64,000 nt of DNA, taken from NCBI GenBank assembly GCA_030426085.1, contig JAUHYW010000050.1, forward strand, positions 1 through 64,000, read 5' to 3'. The number at the start of each line of letters is the position of its first letter. The stretch's first letter is position 1. Below, piece after piece: positions 1 to 9,039 of this stretch. The stretch is from a bacterium (lineage in GTDB: Bacteria > Myxococcota_A > Bradymonadia > UBA7976 > UBA1532). The translations under genes were made by a program, and so were the position numbers. The notes under the pieces are model-generated. The model was not told the DNA's origin and made no database searches. It saw only the letters and a list, made by a program, of their open reading frames with translations.

Positions 1-287
1 CCGACCCCGAGCAGCCCGATCTCGACGGGGACGGCATCAACGACGCCTGCGACCCGGTCGACGACCGCCCGTTCGAGGCCCGCAGCCGGGAAGAGCGCTG
101 CGCGATCCTCATCGAGCAGCGGGCGCCGACCGCCGACCGCTTGCGGCACTGCCCCCGCTCGAAAGACGACGGCTGCACCGCCGCGCCGGGCGACGGCCCG
201 TCGAGCGGGTGGTGGCTGCTCGTGCTGCTCGGCCTCGCTCGGCGGCTGTCCGGCAGGCGAACGCAGGGGAAGGAGCCGGCTCGATGA
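1..287 (+). CDS. C-terminal fragment of a thrombospondin type-3 repeat protein with a MYXO-CTERM-like tail (5' end outside window)
   Basis: The frame is open from base 3 to a TGA at 285-287. It begins inside a TSP3-type Ca-binding repeat (DLDGDGINDACDPVDD), passes through a charged stretch with two Cys, then a Gly/Ser spacer, and ends with a hydrophobic segment (GWWLLVLLGLARRL) and a basic tail. Cys-rich spacer, hydrophobic helix, then Arg cluster is the layout of MYXO-CTERM-type sorting tails of myxobacterial surface proteins. The inference is an exported, envelope-anchored protein. The N-terminus and any catalytic domain lie upstream, so function is unknown. Confidence 0.7.
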   Translation, partial: DPEQPDLDGDGINDACDPVDDRPFEARSREERCAILIEQRAPTADRLRHCPRSKDDGCTAAPGDGPSSGWWLLVLLGLARRLSGRRTQGKEPAR

Positions 288-433
288 AGCGGCCCCGGGT
301 CGGCGCCGCCGAGCGCCGGCTGCGGTGATGGCCCGCGGCGTCCGCGGTGGGTCCTGCGGCGCCGGGCGGGCGTCTGCTGTATCATGTCGCGCCGCCGTCC
401 CCCCGGGGCGGCTCTGCCGTGTCCGGAGAGCTG

Positions 434-1312
434 ATGTCCGAGCCCATCACCCCGTCCGGTCGACGCCGCTGCGCGGTCTTCCTCGCGATGCACGTCGCCG
501 TCTTCGTCGCCCTGTTCCTCGTCGAGATCGAGCTCAGCGCGTGGATCGCGTGCGCTGCGCTCTTCGTCGGCCGCATGTGGGGCATCACCGCCGGCTACCA
601 CCGCTACTTCTCCCACCGCACGTTCAAGGTGAGCCGGCCGGTGCAGCTCGCGTTGGCGTGGGTCGCGATGAGCAGCTCCCAGCGGGGCGTGCTGTGGTGG
701 GCGGCCCACCATCGGCAGCATCACCGGCGCGCCGACCGGGAAGGGGATCCCCATTCGCCGGTGACCGACGGCTTCTGGCGGTCGCACCTGTACTGGGTGT
801 TCGAGGAGAAGAACTATCGGACCGACCTCGATCGGGTCGGCGATCTGGCGCGCTTCCCGGAGCTGGTCTGGCTCGACCGCCACTGGTGGGTCCCGCCGGC
901 CAGCCTCGCCCTGGCGCTGGGGCTGCTCCTGGGCCTCGACGGGGTCATCGTCGGCTTCGGCCTGAGCACGGTGCTCCTGTGGCACGCGACCTTCCTGGTC
1001 AACTCGGTGTGCCATGTGCTCGGCCGGCGGCGGTTCGAGACGGCCGACGCGTCGACCAACAACTGGCTCGTCGCCGCGCTGACGCTGGGTGAGGGCTGGC
1101 ACAACAATCACCACCACCTGCCGTCGTCGGCCCGCATGGGCGTGGCGTGGTACGAGCTGGATCCGACGTGGTGGTCCATCCTGGCGATGGAGAAGCTGGG
1201 GCTGGCGACCGACGTGCGGTTGACCGAGCCCCGATCGCGGCGGGTCGACATCCGGCGGGATCGGAGCTGGATCGGCTGGGTCCTGCGGCTCCTGGGCGCC
1301 CGGCGGGCGTAG
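434..1312 (+). CDS. fatty acid desaturase (acyl-CoA delta-9 type)
   Basis: A membrane di-iron desaturase that introduces a double bond into a fatty acyl chain using O2. All three His boxes of the stearoyl-CoA desaturase type are present in the 292-residue product: HRYFSH (56-61), HRQHH (93-97) and HNNHH (223-227). Hydrophobic stretches lie at about 13-50 and 155-195. The ATG at 434 was chosen because GGAG lies just upstream; an in-frame extension to 347 adds only a low-complexity leader. It ends 6 bp from the convergent kinase gene. The length is shorter than eukaryotic SCD but usual for bacterial acyl-CoA desaturases. The acyl carrier (CoA, ACP or lipid) cannot be told from sequence. Confidence 0.92.
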   Translation: MSEPITPSGRRRCAVFLAMHVAVFVALFLVEIELSAWIACAALFVGRMWGITAGYHRYFSHRTFKVSRPVQLALAWVAMSSSQRGVLWWAAHHRQHHRRADREGDPHSPVTDGFWRSHLYWVFEEKNYRTDLDRVGDLARFPELVWLDRHWWVPPASLALALGLLLGLDGVIVGFGLSTVLLWHATFLVNSVCHVLGRRRFETADASTNNWLVAALTLGEGWHNNHHHLPSSARMGVAWYELDPTWWSILAMEKLGLATDVRLTEPRSRRVDIRRDRSWIGWVLRLLGARRA

Positions 1313-1318
1313 CTCGAA

Positions 1319-4300
1319 TCAGTCGTCGGCGCTCTCGGCCATCGGCATCCGGGGCGCGTTGCGCCCGGCCGAGCCGATCCACGGGCGCACCGGGGCGTCG
1401 GCCAGCTCGGGCGCGGCGTCGCCGAGCAGCGGATCGGCGAGCAGATCCATCGGATCGGCCGCCGGGCCGCCGCCGCCGGTCGGGGCCTCGTCTTCGGCCG
1501 CCTCCACCGCGCCGGGCGCGGCTTCGGTCTCTTCATCACCCGGCTCGTCGGCGAAGACGCCGTCGAGGTCGGTCGCTGTGGCCGGGCCATCCTCGGCCAT
1601 CTCGTCGGCCACCGGAGCCGGCGCGGCGGCCATCGGCTCGGGGGGCGGCGCGCCCCGCCCGCGAGGCTTCGGGGTCCGCTTGGGCGGGGGCCGGCGGGGC
1701 CGGCGTCGGGCCTCGCTGCGCTCGGGGGCCGCGGCTCCTTCCCGCGCGGCGCGCTCGGGGGCCGCAGCTCGATCCGCGGGGGCCTTCTGAGGGGCGTGGG
1801 CCACCACTTCACCGACGTCCGGCGCCCGATCGGCGGCCGCGTCCCGCTCGGCGTCCTCGGCCGCCGCGTCCGCCGCCCGGACCGCCCGCCACAGCGCGTC
1901 GCGATCGAGGTCGGGCCGGGCCAGCGCCGCCGCCAGTCGCTCGCGGGCGATGGCCCGATCCCGGGCGACCGCCGCGTTCTGGGGGTCGGTCTGCGCCAGC
2001 CGCCCCAGCATGCGCCCCGCGGTGCGCCAGGCGACCGCCGCGGCGACCGCGTCCCCCTGCCGCTCGCTCAGCTCGCCCCGCTTGATGTGGGCCACCGCCA
2101 GATCGTGGCGGGCCCGGATCCCGCCGTCGGCTTCGGCCAGCCGGCCCGCGTCGCGCAGCGCGGCGGCGACGAGCGGCTCGGCCTCGGCGAGCGTGCCCAT
2201 CGCCATCAGGAGATCCGCCCGGCGCCAGCGCGCGAGGTTGAGGTCGCGCACCCAGGCGGCCTGCGGGCTCTGGCGGTAGAGGTCTTCGAGGTCGGCGACG
2301 ACCCCCCGCATCGCCCGGGCGGCGGCGGCGGTCTGGCCCAGCGCGCCGAGGGCGTCGGCCATCTTCAGCCGCCCGATCGCCGCGTCCCGCCGCCAGCCGA
2401 GGTGGGTCGGGTTGGCGGCGAAGGCCCGGGTGAAGCGATCCATGGCCTCTTTGTACTGCCCCAGCGCGGCCCGGGCTCGCCCCCGGGCCGACTCGACGTC
2501 GCCCAGGCGCTCGTGGCTGACCCCCAGCCCCCGGACCCACGACAGGTTGTCGGGGCGGGCGCCGACCAGCGCCTCGCGCAGCGCGCGCCCCTCGCCGTAG
2601 GCCGTCATCGCGCCGTCGAGGTCGCCCCGGTCGAAGCGCACGTCGCCGATCCGGTCGTGGGCCTCGGCGGCGGCCACCCGCCAGCGGGCCTCGCCCGGAT
2701 CGGCCTCGCGCAGCGCCGCCCGCTCTTCGAGCGCCTGGCGATACAGCGCCTCGGCCCCGTCGGGATCACCGCCGCCCGCCAGCAGGTCGCCTCGGGCGAC
2801 GCGGGCTACGCTGCGGGTGTAGCGCGCCTCGGGGTCGCCCGCGGCCAGCGCCGGCGCGAGGTGGTCCAGCGCCTCGCGGATGCGGGCCCCGGCCAATCCC
2901 CGGTCGCCCCGCTGTCGGTCGAGGGCGGCGACCTGCAACGCGCTGCGGGCCAGATCGAGGCGGTTGTCCGGGCTGGGGTCGGCCTCGGCCAGCCGCCGGC
3001 GCAGGTCGTGGGCTTCGACGGCGGCGGCCCGGGCGTCGGCGGCCCGGCCGCGGGCCTCGGCCATCCGGGCGATGAGGAACTGCGTGCCGGCTCTGCTGCG
3101 GGCCCGGGCCGGCTCGGCGGCCGGGTCGAGGGTGTCGCCAGGGCCGGCCTCGACGTGCTCGGCGACCCGATCGACCACCCGGTCGAGCAGGTCGAGGCGT
3201 CCCAGCGGCTCCAGCGTCTGCCGCAGGTCGCCGACCATGTACTGCACCAACCCCTCGGCCTGATCCCGGGCGGTCATCGCCGCGCTCTCGGCGGCTCGGG
3301 CCTCGGCCTCGGCGCTCTGCGCCCGGTCGCGCTCGGCCCGCACCCCGAGGTAGGCCCAGATGCCCAACCCGATGAGCAGCAGCGTCGCGACCGCGGCGAT
3401 CGTCAGGCTCACCAGGTGCCGCTTCGCGAAGCGGGCCAGCACGTCCCGCAGGCTGTAGCGATAGGCCCGCACCCGGTCGCCGATGAGGAAGGCGCCCACC
3501 TCGGCGGCCAGCGCCCCGGCGTCGGGGTAGCGCGCGCGGCGGTCGCGCTTCAGCGCCCGCTCGACGACCGCCGCCAGCTCGGGCGGGGCATCGGGGGCCA
3601 GCGCGCGGACGGGCGTCGGGTCTTCCCGCAGCACCGCGGTCAGCACCGCCACCGCGTTCTCTCCGGCGAACGGGCGCTGGCCGGTGAGCAGCTCGTAGAG
3701 CATCACCCCCAGGCTCCACACGTCGGTCGGCGGGCCCAGGTCGGGCTCGCCGTGGGCCTGCTCGGGGCTCATGTACAGCGGCGTGCCCAGGATCGAGCCC
3801 TCGGCGGTGGCCGCCGGATCGGCGGTGGTGGACGGCCCGGCGTCGACGGTGCGCTCGATGTCGTCGCCGTCCACCGGCCGGGCCAGCCCCCAGTCGAGCA
3901 GCACCGTCTCGCCGAACTCGCCGAGCATCACGTTGCCCGGCTTCAGGTCGCGGTGGATGACCCCCCGGGCGTGGGCGTAGGCCACCGCGTTGCACAGGTC
4001 GACGAAGTGCTTGAGCAGCGCCAGCCGGTCGCTCAGGCCGTCGCACGCCGCCAGGGCCTCGCTCAGCGTGCGCCCCCGGACCACCTTCATCGTGTAGTAC
4101 AGCGTGCCGTCGGGGCGCTGACCCAGCTCGTAGACCGGCACGATGCCCGGGTGCTCGAGCTGCCCGGTGATGCGGGCTTCGCGCAGGAACCGGGTGAGCA
4201 CCAGCGCGTCCCGGCCCGAGCCCGCGCTGCCCGCCGCGGGGCGGGAGAGCAGCTCCTTGAGGGCGACCTCCCGGCTGAGGTGGGCGTCGCGCACGACGAG

Positions 4301-4471
4301 CACCCGGCCGATGCCGCCCCGCCCCAGCTCGTTGTCGGCCCGGTCGGGTCCCGGCGGGGTGTAGCGCCCGGGCTGCTCGCGGGTCACCGTCATGCTCGGA
4401 TCGGCGCCCGGGGCGCCGGCGGCCGCGTCGAGCGTCTGATCCAGCGTCACGTCGAGTTCGTCAGCAGCCAT
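1319..4471 (-). CDS. membrane Ser/Thr protein kinase with a C-terminal TPR region
   Basis: A Hanks-type kinase of 1050 residues. The kinase domain covers about 48-335: glycine loop GRGGIGRV (51-57), Lys72 in VALKEL, catalytic loop HRDLKPGN (173-180), and activation segment ending in SPEQ. The metal-binding triad is DWG (193-195) rather than DFG, a variant seen in several myxobacterial kinases. One membrane helix follows at about 353-376, then a long Ala/Arg-rich region with repeated 30-40 residue helical pairs typical of TPRs, and a low-complexity Ala/Glu/Pro tail from about 870. The predicted topology is cytoplasmic kinase and extracytoplasmic TPR/tail. The ATG at 4471 follows GGACGGAC. It lies 109 bp downstream of another kinase gene on the same strand and may share its transcript. 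Substrate unknown. Confidence 0.9.
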   Translation of the reverse strand: MAADELDVTLDQTLDAAAGAPGADPSMTVTREQPGRYTPPGPDRADNELGRGGIGRVLVVRDAHLSREVALKELLSRPAAGSAGSGRDALVLTRFLREARITGQLEHPGIVPVYELGQRPDGTLYYTMKVVRGRTLSEALAACDGLSDRLALLKHFVDLCNAVAYAHARGVIHRDLKPGNVMLGEFGETVLLDWGLARPVDGDDIERTVDAGPSTTADPAATAEGSILGTPLYMSPEQAHGEPDLGPPTDVWSLGVMLYELLTGQRPFAGENAVAVLTAVLREDPTPVRALAPDAPPELAAVVERALKRDRRARYPDAGALAAEVGAFLIGDRVRAYRYSLRDVLARFAKRHLVSLTIAAVATLLLIGLGIWAYLGVRAERDRAQSAEAEARAAESAAMTARDQAEGLVQYMVGDLRQTLEPLGRLDLLDRVVDRVAEHVEAGPGDTLDPAAEPARARSRAGTQFLIARMAEARGRAADARAAAVEAHDLRRRLAEADPSPDNRLDLARSALQVAALDRQRGDRGLAGARIREALDHLAPALAAGDPEARYTRSVARVARGDLLAGGGDPDGAEALYRQALEERAALREADPGEARWRVAAAEAHDRIGDVRFDRGDLDGAMTAYGEGRALREALVGARPDNLSWVRGLGVSHERLGDVESARGRARAALGQYKEAMDRFTRAFAANPTHLGWRRDAAIGRLKMADALGALGQTAAAARAMRGVVADLEDLYRQSPQAAWVRDLNLARWRRADLLMAMGTLAEAEPLVAAALRDAGRLAEADGGIRARHDLAVAHIKRGELSERQGDAVAAAVAWRTAGRMLGRLAQTDPQNAAVARDRAIARERLAAALARPDLDRDALWRAVRAADAAAEDAERDAAADRAPDVGEVVAHAPQKAPADRAAAPERAAREGAAAPERSEARRRPRRPPPKRTPKPRGRGAPPPEPMAAAPAPVADEMAEDGPATATDLDGVFADEPGDEETEAAPGAVEAAEDEAPTGGGGPAADPMDLLADPLLGDAAPELADAPVRPWIGSAGRNAPRMPMAESADD

Positions 4472-4580
4472 GGGTCCGTCCGATGGATGTGAGGTGGGTC
4501 GGGTGCCACGCCGGGCGAGGTGCCGGATGCCATGCCGGAGAGCGCGCCTGCGATGCCATCGATCCCTCCCCGGGGTCGCG

Positions 4581-7500
4581 TCAGGCGACCCGCCCCTCGG
4601 CCCGGGTCTCGTCGGCCTCCCCGATCAGGCCCAGCCGGGTGTATTGGTCCACCGCCAGCCGGCGGGCGGCGGCGGCCCGGTCGCTCTGCCCGGCGCCGTC
4701 GGCCAGCCGGGCGGCGAGCCGCGCGCTGCGGGCCACGTCCCGGTGCACATAACGCCCCTGGCGCAGCGGGTCGAGGCAGGCCCACTGGGTGTCCCAGCTC
4801 GACCAGTGGCCGGCGTGCGCCGCGCACGGCAGCAGGCTCACCCGGGCCAGCACCGTCGCCAGCCAGGCGTCGGCCCGGGCCGCCTCGCGCAGCGCGACCA
4901 CGAACCGGTTGCGGGCCTCGTCGAAGCGCCCGGCGTCGAGCATCGTGCGGCCCAGGTTGATGGCATAGATCGGGCCGTCGGCGTGGCCCAGCTCGCGGGC
5001 GATGTCATGGGCCACCCGGTAGTGTTCGGTGGCGACGTCGGGCTGGCTCAGCGCCCGGTGGATCTCGCCGAGCAGGTTCGAGACCAGCATGACATCGGTG
5101 CGCATGCCATGGTCGACAAAGGCATCCCGGGCGGCGTTGGCGTGGGTCCGGGCCGACTGCACCTTGCCCCGATACAGCGCGATCGACGCCCGCCGGAAGC
5201 GCCGCAGCCCGCGCTCGCGGGCGTCGTCGGCGGGGCCCGGCAGCCGCTCCACGGCGTCGAGCACCGCCTCGGCCTCGGCGTAGCGGCCGATGCCTTCGAG
5301 CACCGCGCACAGCCAGCGCGCCGAGCGGGCCACCAGCATCGGATCGCCGGCCTTGCGCGCCGCCGACATCGCCCGCCTCAGTTGCACCGTCGCCGCGACC
5401 GCGTCCCCCTCGGTGCGCAGGAGCTGGCCCAGCGCGGCCCGGGCCCGGACTTCGGCCGGCCGCTGCCCGGCGGCGAGGGCGTCGGCCAGCGCCCGCTCGG
5501 CGTGGCGCCGGGCGTTGCCCCGGCCGAGGTGGGCCGTCACCCAGGCCCACACGCTGCGCAGCTCGATGGCCTCGGGCGAGTCGGGCGCCCGCCCGAGCCG
5601 CCGCAGCACCCGGGCCCCGTCGAGCACGAGGCGGCGGGCGGCGGGCAGATCTTCGCGGATCAGGGCCTCCCGGGCGCCGGCGATGACGAGGGGCAGGGCC
5701 TCGGCCGGCTCGCCGGCGGCGGTCAGGTGCTCGGCGAGGCGCCGGGGGTCGGCGTCGTCCCGGCCGCGCAGCATGCCGGCGATGTGTCGGTGCCACTGCG
5801 GCCGTCGCCCGGCCCGCTGCGCCCGCCGCTCGAGGGCCTCGCGCAGCAGCCCGTGGTTGAACGCCCACCGGCCGCCGCCCACTGTCTGGATCAGCCGCCC
5901 GTCGAGCAGCCGCTCCAGCGCCCAGCGGACCTCTTCGGTGCTGACGTCGGCCAGCTCGCAGGCCCGGGTCCACTCGCTGACCTTGACCTCGTTGCCCAGC
6001 AGCGCGGCGATTTCGAAGGCCCGCAGCGTATCGGGCCGGAACGGCGCCAGCACGTCGTTGATCCGGGCGTCCCACAGGGCGTCGAGGTCCGACAGCGGGT
6101 CGCCGGCGTCGGTCAGCCGATAGCCGCCGTCGGCCGCGACGAGGCTGCCCGCCCGGGCCCAGTGGCAGATCAGCTCGGTGGCGAAGAGCGGGTGCCCGCC
6201 GGCCCGGTCGATGACCCGCTGGCGGGTGAGGGGGTCGAGCCGGATGCGATCGTCGATGATCGCCCCCTGGGCCTGGGGGTGCAGCGACCCGAGGCGCAGC
6301 GTGCGGGCGTTGGGCCGGGCGGCGATGTGGTCGAGGGCCTCCTGCACCGGCGCCCGGGCGGCCAGATCGTCGCGCACGGTCAGCACGAACAGCGCCGGCA
6401 GCCGGGGGTTGCGCTGGAGGATGGTGTCGACGAAGCGCGCCGCCTCCTCGCCCCACTGCGCGTCTTCGATGCGCACCACCAGCGTGCGCCGGGCGGCGAT
6501 GTGCTGCAACACCAGCCCCAGCCCGCGCACCGCCTCGTCCTCGGTCCACAGGGTGATGGTGCGCTCGCCGACCCGGATCGAGCGGTCGCGGGTCAGCAGC
6601 GCCCCGGCGATGCCGGCCACCGGGGTCGGCGCGTCGAGGGCGTCCTCGAGGTGGCGCACGAGGCTGTCGAGCTCGACCCCCTCGGCCCGGCAGTGGCGGG
6701 CGATCATGGCGGCGAGCCCGGTGTCGACCCCCGGCGCGGCGCTGTGGGTGGCCACCAGGGTCTCGGCGACCCCCAGCTCGTGGGTCCGGGTGCCCAGCCA
6801 CTGCGCCAGCCGGGTCTTGCCGATGCCCGCCGTGCCCCGGATGATCGCCGCCCGCGGCCGGTCGTCTTCGGCGGCGTCGCGCAGCATCTGCCACAGCACC
6901 GCCCGCTCGCCCTCGCGGCCCTTCATCTGCGGCTCGCGCAGATCGGCCAGCGCGCTGCCGGTGTCGGGCAGCCGCACCGGAGGTGGCACCGGCGGCCGGC
7001 GCCAGTCGACGGGGATGGGCTGCCGCTCGTCCACCGTCTGGCCCGGGGTGGCGGGCAGCGACAGCGACGAGGGGTCGATCCAGGTGGCGGTGGCCCGCAC
7101 GACGACTTGATCCAGCGTGCTCTCGACGTCCTCCTCGAAGGGGTCGTCGGGCATCCGGTCGAGCGGGGCGAACGAGTCCACCGAGTGCGCGCTCTCGCCG
7201 CTGTCGAGGGCGTCGGGCAGGGGCTCGATGGGCTCGTCGAGCGTCGGTTCGAAGTAGGCCTCGCCGTCGAGCGCGTCGATGATCGGCCCCTCGTAGTGGA
7301 TGAGGCCGTCCTCGATGGTCATGTCGGGGTCGAACGGCTCGATCTCTTCGTAGGTCGCCGCCACCATCGACTCGTGGGTCGCCGGGCCCATGGCCCGGGC
7401 CGCGGGTTCGGCGATGCCGGTCAGGACCAGCGGGGGGCGGGTCCACTCGGCCGAGGGGCGGTCGGCGGCGACCGGCGGGGGCAGATCGGCCAGCGCCCGG

Positions 7501-8363
7501 GCGGCGTCGGCGGCGTAGCGGAAGCGATCGGCCGGCGCCCGGGCGATGAGCCGCCGCAGCCATTGTTCGAAGCCGCCGGGCACCGAGATGCGGGGGTAGA
7601 GCGGCTCGGGTTCGGCCCGGGTGGGGGCCAGCAGCGCGTCGGCCGAGGTCGCGCCCCGGGGGGTGAAGGGCAGGTGGCCAGCGACCAGCTCGTACAGCAG
7701 GCAGCCGAGGGCGTACAGATCGGTCCACGGGCCGAAGCGGCGGGGGTCGTGCTTGATCTGCTCGGGGGCCATGTAGCCCGGCGTGCCGGCCCGCACCGTG
7801 CGCCCCCGGGCGCCCTCGAGGCCCTCCTGGTGCACGATGCCGAAGTCGGTCAGCACCGGCCCCCGCACGCCCATGAGCACGTTCCGCGGCTTGAGATCGC
7901 GGTGGATGACGCCTCGGGCGTGGGCGTGGGCCAGGGCGTCGAGCAGGGCGAAGGCCACCGCCCGCACCTCGCCCCAGTAGAGGTCGCTGCGATCGGCGAG
8001 GGTGCCCCCGTCGACCCAATCCATGACCACGTAGGGCGCGTCGTCGGCCAGCCGGCCCTTGCTCTGGCGGTGGGTCTCGCGATCGATGGTGCCGTGGTCG
8101 TGCACCCGGATGATGCCCGGGTGATCGAGCGACGCCATCGCCCGCACCTCCCGGGCGAAGAGATCGCGGAACTGCGCCGCCCGGGCCCGGGCCGCCGGAC
8201 CCGATCCGCGATCGGTGGGCGGCAGGCTCATCACCTTGACCGCGACCGGGGTGTCCAGGCCGCGGTGCACCCCCCGCCAGACGACGGCCGTCGCGCCGCT
8301 GCCCGCCGGATGTCGCAGCTCGAACGGGCCGAGTCGGATGGGGGTGCGGCCGGAGGTGCTCAT
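4581..8363 (-). CDS. Ser/Thr kinase - AAA ATPase - TPR signalling protein
   Basis: A large protein (1260 residues from the ATG at 8363). The N-terminal kinase domain has GSGATAVVW as glycine loop, Lys43, catalytic HRDLKPRN (Asp156) and DFG (173-175). An acidic linker of about 180 residues follows. Next is a STAND/AAA_16-like ATPase with Walker A GTAGIGKT (Lys516) and a Walker B-like RIEDAQW, then helical TPR-like repeats to the C-terminus. No membrane helix is evident, so it is probably cytoplasmic. This architecture is the PknK/MalT-like 'kinase plus signalling ATPase' type known from actinobacteria and myxobacteria. An in-frame TTG at 8372 with GGCGAG five bases before it is an alternative start. 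The same architecture recurs at 62032. Confidence 0.9.
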   Translation of the reverse strand: MSTSGRTPIRLGPFELRHPAGSGATAVVWRGVHRGLDTPVAVKVMSLPPTDRGSGPAARARAAQFRDLFAREVRAMASLDHPGIIRVHDHGTIDRETHRQSKGRLADDAPYVVMDWVDGGTLADRSDLYWGEVRAVAFALLDALAHAHARGVIHRDLKPRNVLMGVRGPVLTDFGIVHQEGLEGARGRTVRAGTPGYMAPEQIKHDPRRFGPWTDLYALGCLLYELVAGHLPFTPRGATSADALLAPTRAEPEPLYPRISVPGGFEQWLRRLIARAPADRFRYAADAARALADLPPPVAADRPSAEWTRPPLVLTGIAEPAARAMGPATHESMVAATYEEIEPFDPDMTIEDGLIHYEGPIIDALDGEAYFEPTLDEPIEPLPDALDSGESAHSVDSFAPLDRMPDDPFEEDVESTLDQVVVRATATWIDPSSLSLPATPGQTVDERQPIPVDWRRPPVPPPVRLPDTGSALADLREPQMKGREGERAVLWQMLRDAAEDDRPRAAIIRGTAGIGKTRLAQWLGTRTHELGVAETLVATHSAAPGVDTGLAAMIARHCRAEGVELDSLVRHLEDALDAPTPVAGIAGALLTRDRSIRVGERTITLWTEDEAVRGLGLVLQHIAARRTLVVRIEDAQWGEEAARFVDTILQRNPRLPALFVLTVRDDLAARAPVQEALDHIAARPNARTLRLGSLHPQAQGAIIDDRIRLDPLTRQRVIDRAGGHPLFATELICHWARAGSLVAADGGYRLTDAGDPLSDLDALWDARINDVLAPFRPDTLRAFEIAALLGNEVKVSEWTRACELADVSTEEVRWALERLLDGRLIQTVGGGRWAFNHGLLREALERRAQRAGRRPQWHRHIAGMLRGRDDADPRRLAEHLTAAGEPAEALPLVIAGAREALIREDLPAARRLVLDGARVLRRLGRAPDSPEAIELRSVWAWVTAHLGRGNARRHAERALADALAAGQRPAEVRARAALGQLLRTEGDAVAATVQLRRAMSAARKAGDPMLVARSARWLCAVLEGIGRYAEAEAVLDAVERLPGPADDARERGLRRFRRASIALYRGKVQSARTHANAARDAFVDHGMRTDVMLVSNLLGEIHRALSQPDVATEHYRVAHDIARELGHADGPIYAINLGRTMLDAGRFDEARNRFVVALREAARADAWLATVLARVSLLPCAAHAGHWSSWDTQWACLDPLRQGRYVHRDVARSARLAARLADGAGQSDRAAAARRLAVDQYTRLGLIGEADETRAEGRVA

Positions 8364-8537
8364 CGAGTCCAAACTAGCTCGCCAGGCGCAAACGCGCCAT
8401 TATCTGGCCCGTGGTGGACGGGGCTTCCCCTGCGGTGCGTCGTGAGGTAAGAGATGTATCCAGGTGCGTCGGACGTCACGGCGCCCACGAGGACATGGCC
8501 CGGTGCATCGCCCCGCACCGCCCGAACGGAGCAGACC

Positions 8538-9017
8538 GTGAGCACGCAGGCAAAGAACACCCCCGAAGAGATGCAGAACGTCGTCCGGCAGTACTTCGAG
8601 GCCGTCCAGAAGCCGATGGACGCCAGCAGACTGCCCGAGTTCTTCCACGATGACGTGCGATTCCACTCGGAGATGGGCACGCTGCGCGGGCTCAAGCAAT
8701 TCGAGTATCTGATCCGCTCGCTCTTCTGGCCGATCGTGGTGGCCGGCACGGTCGATGTCGAGCTCGAGTTCCGCGAGCTGACCACGGCCGACAAGCAGAA
8801 CCACCCCCGCGATCCCGACGAGCTGATCAAGTTCCGGGCCCGGGTCACCGCCGAGCGCAAGAAGCCCGGCCCCGACGGGGACAAGAGCTTCGAGCACGAG
8901 GTGGTCAACGTCTGGCGCATCGTCGACGGCAAGTGCAAGGCGGCGTGGCCCGACATCGCCGAGGGCAACAAGGACGCCGACGTGCTCGCCGAGGCCTCGG
9001 TCAGCATCGCCGGCTGA
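8538..9017 (+). CDS. SnoaL/NTF2-like fold protein
   Basis: A 159-residue protein. The pattern of an N-terminal helix (EEMQNVVRQYFEAVQ), a DASRLPEFFHDDVRFHSEMG segment, and alternating strands ending in EVVNVWRIVDGKC is typical of the NTF2/SnoaL-like superfamily (small cone-shaped enzymes or ligand binders). GTG at 8538 was chosen because GGAG stands 7 bases upstream; an in-frame ATG at 8454 would add a 28-residue low-complexity leader. No catalytic residues can be assigned. It converges on the P450 gene with a 22-bp gap. Role unknown. Confidence 0.75.
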   Translation: MSTQAKNTPEEMQNVVRQYFEAVQKPMDASRLPEFFHDDVRFHSEMGTLRGLKQFEYLIRSLFWPIVVAGTVDVELEFRELTTADKQNHPRDPDELIKFRARVTAERKKPGPDGDKSFEHEVVNVWRIVDGKCKAAWPDIAEGNKDADVLAEASVSIAG

Positions 9018-9039
9018 CACGCCGCGGCGACCGGTCGCC

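Noticed and set aside
4470-8450. 1326-codon plus-strand frame opposite the kinase-ATPase gene
   Set aside because: Shadow of the minus-strand kinase, whose catalytic and Walker motifs are intact.
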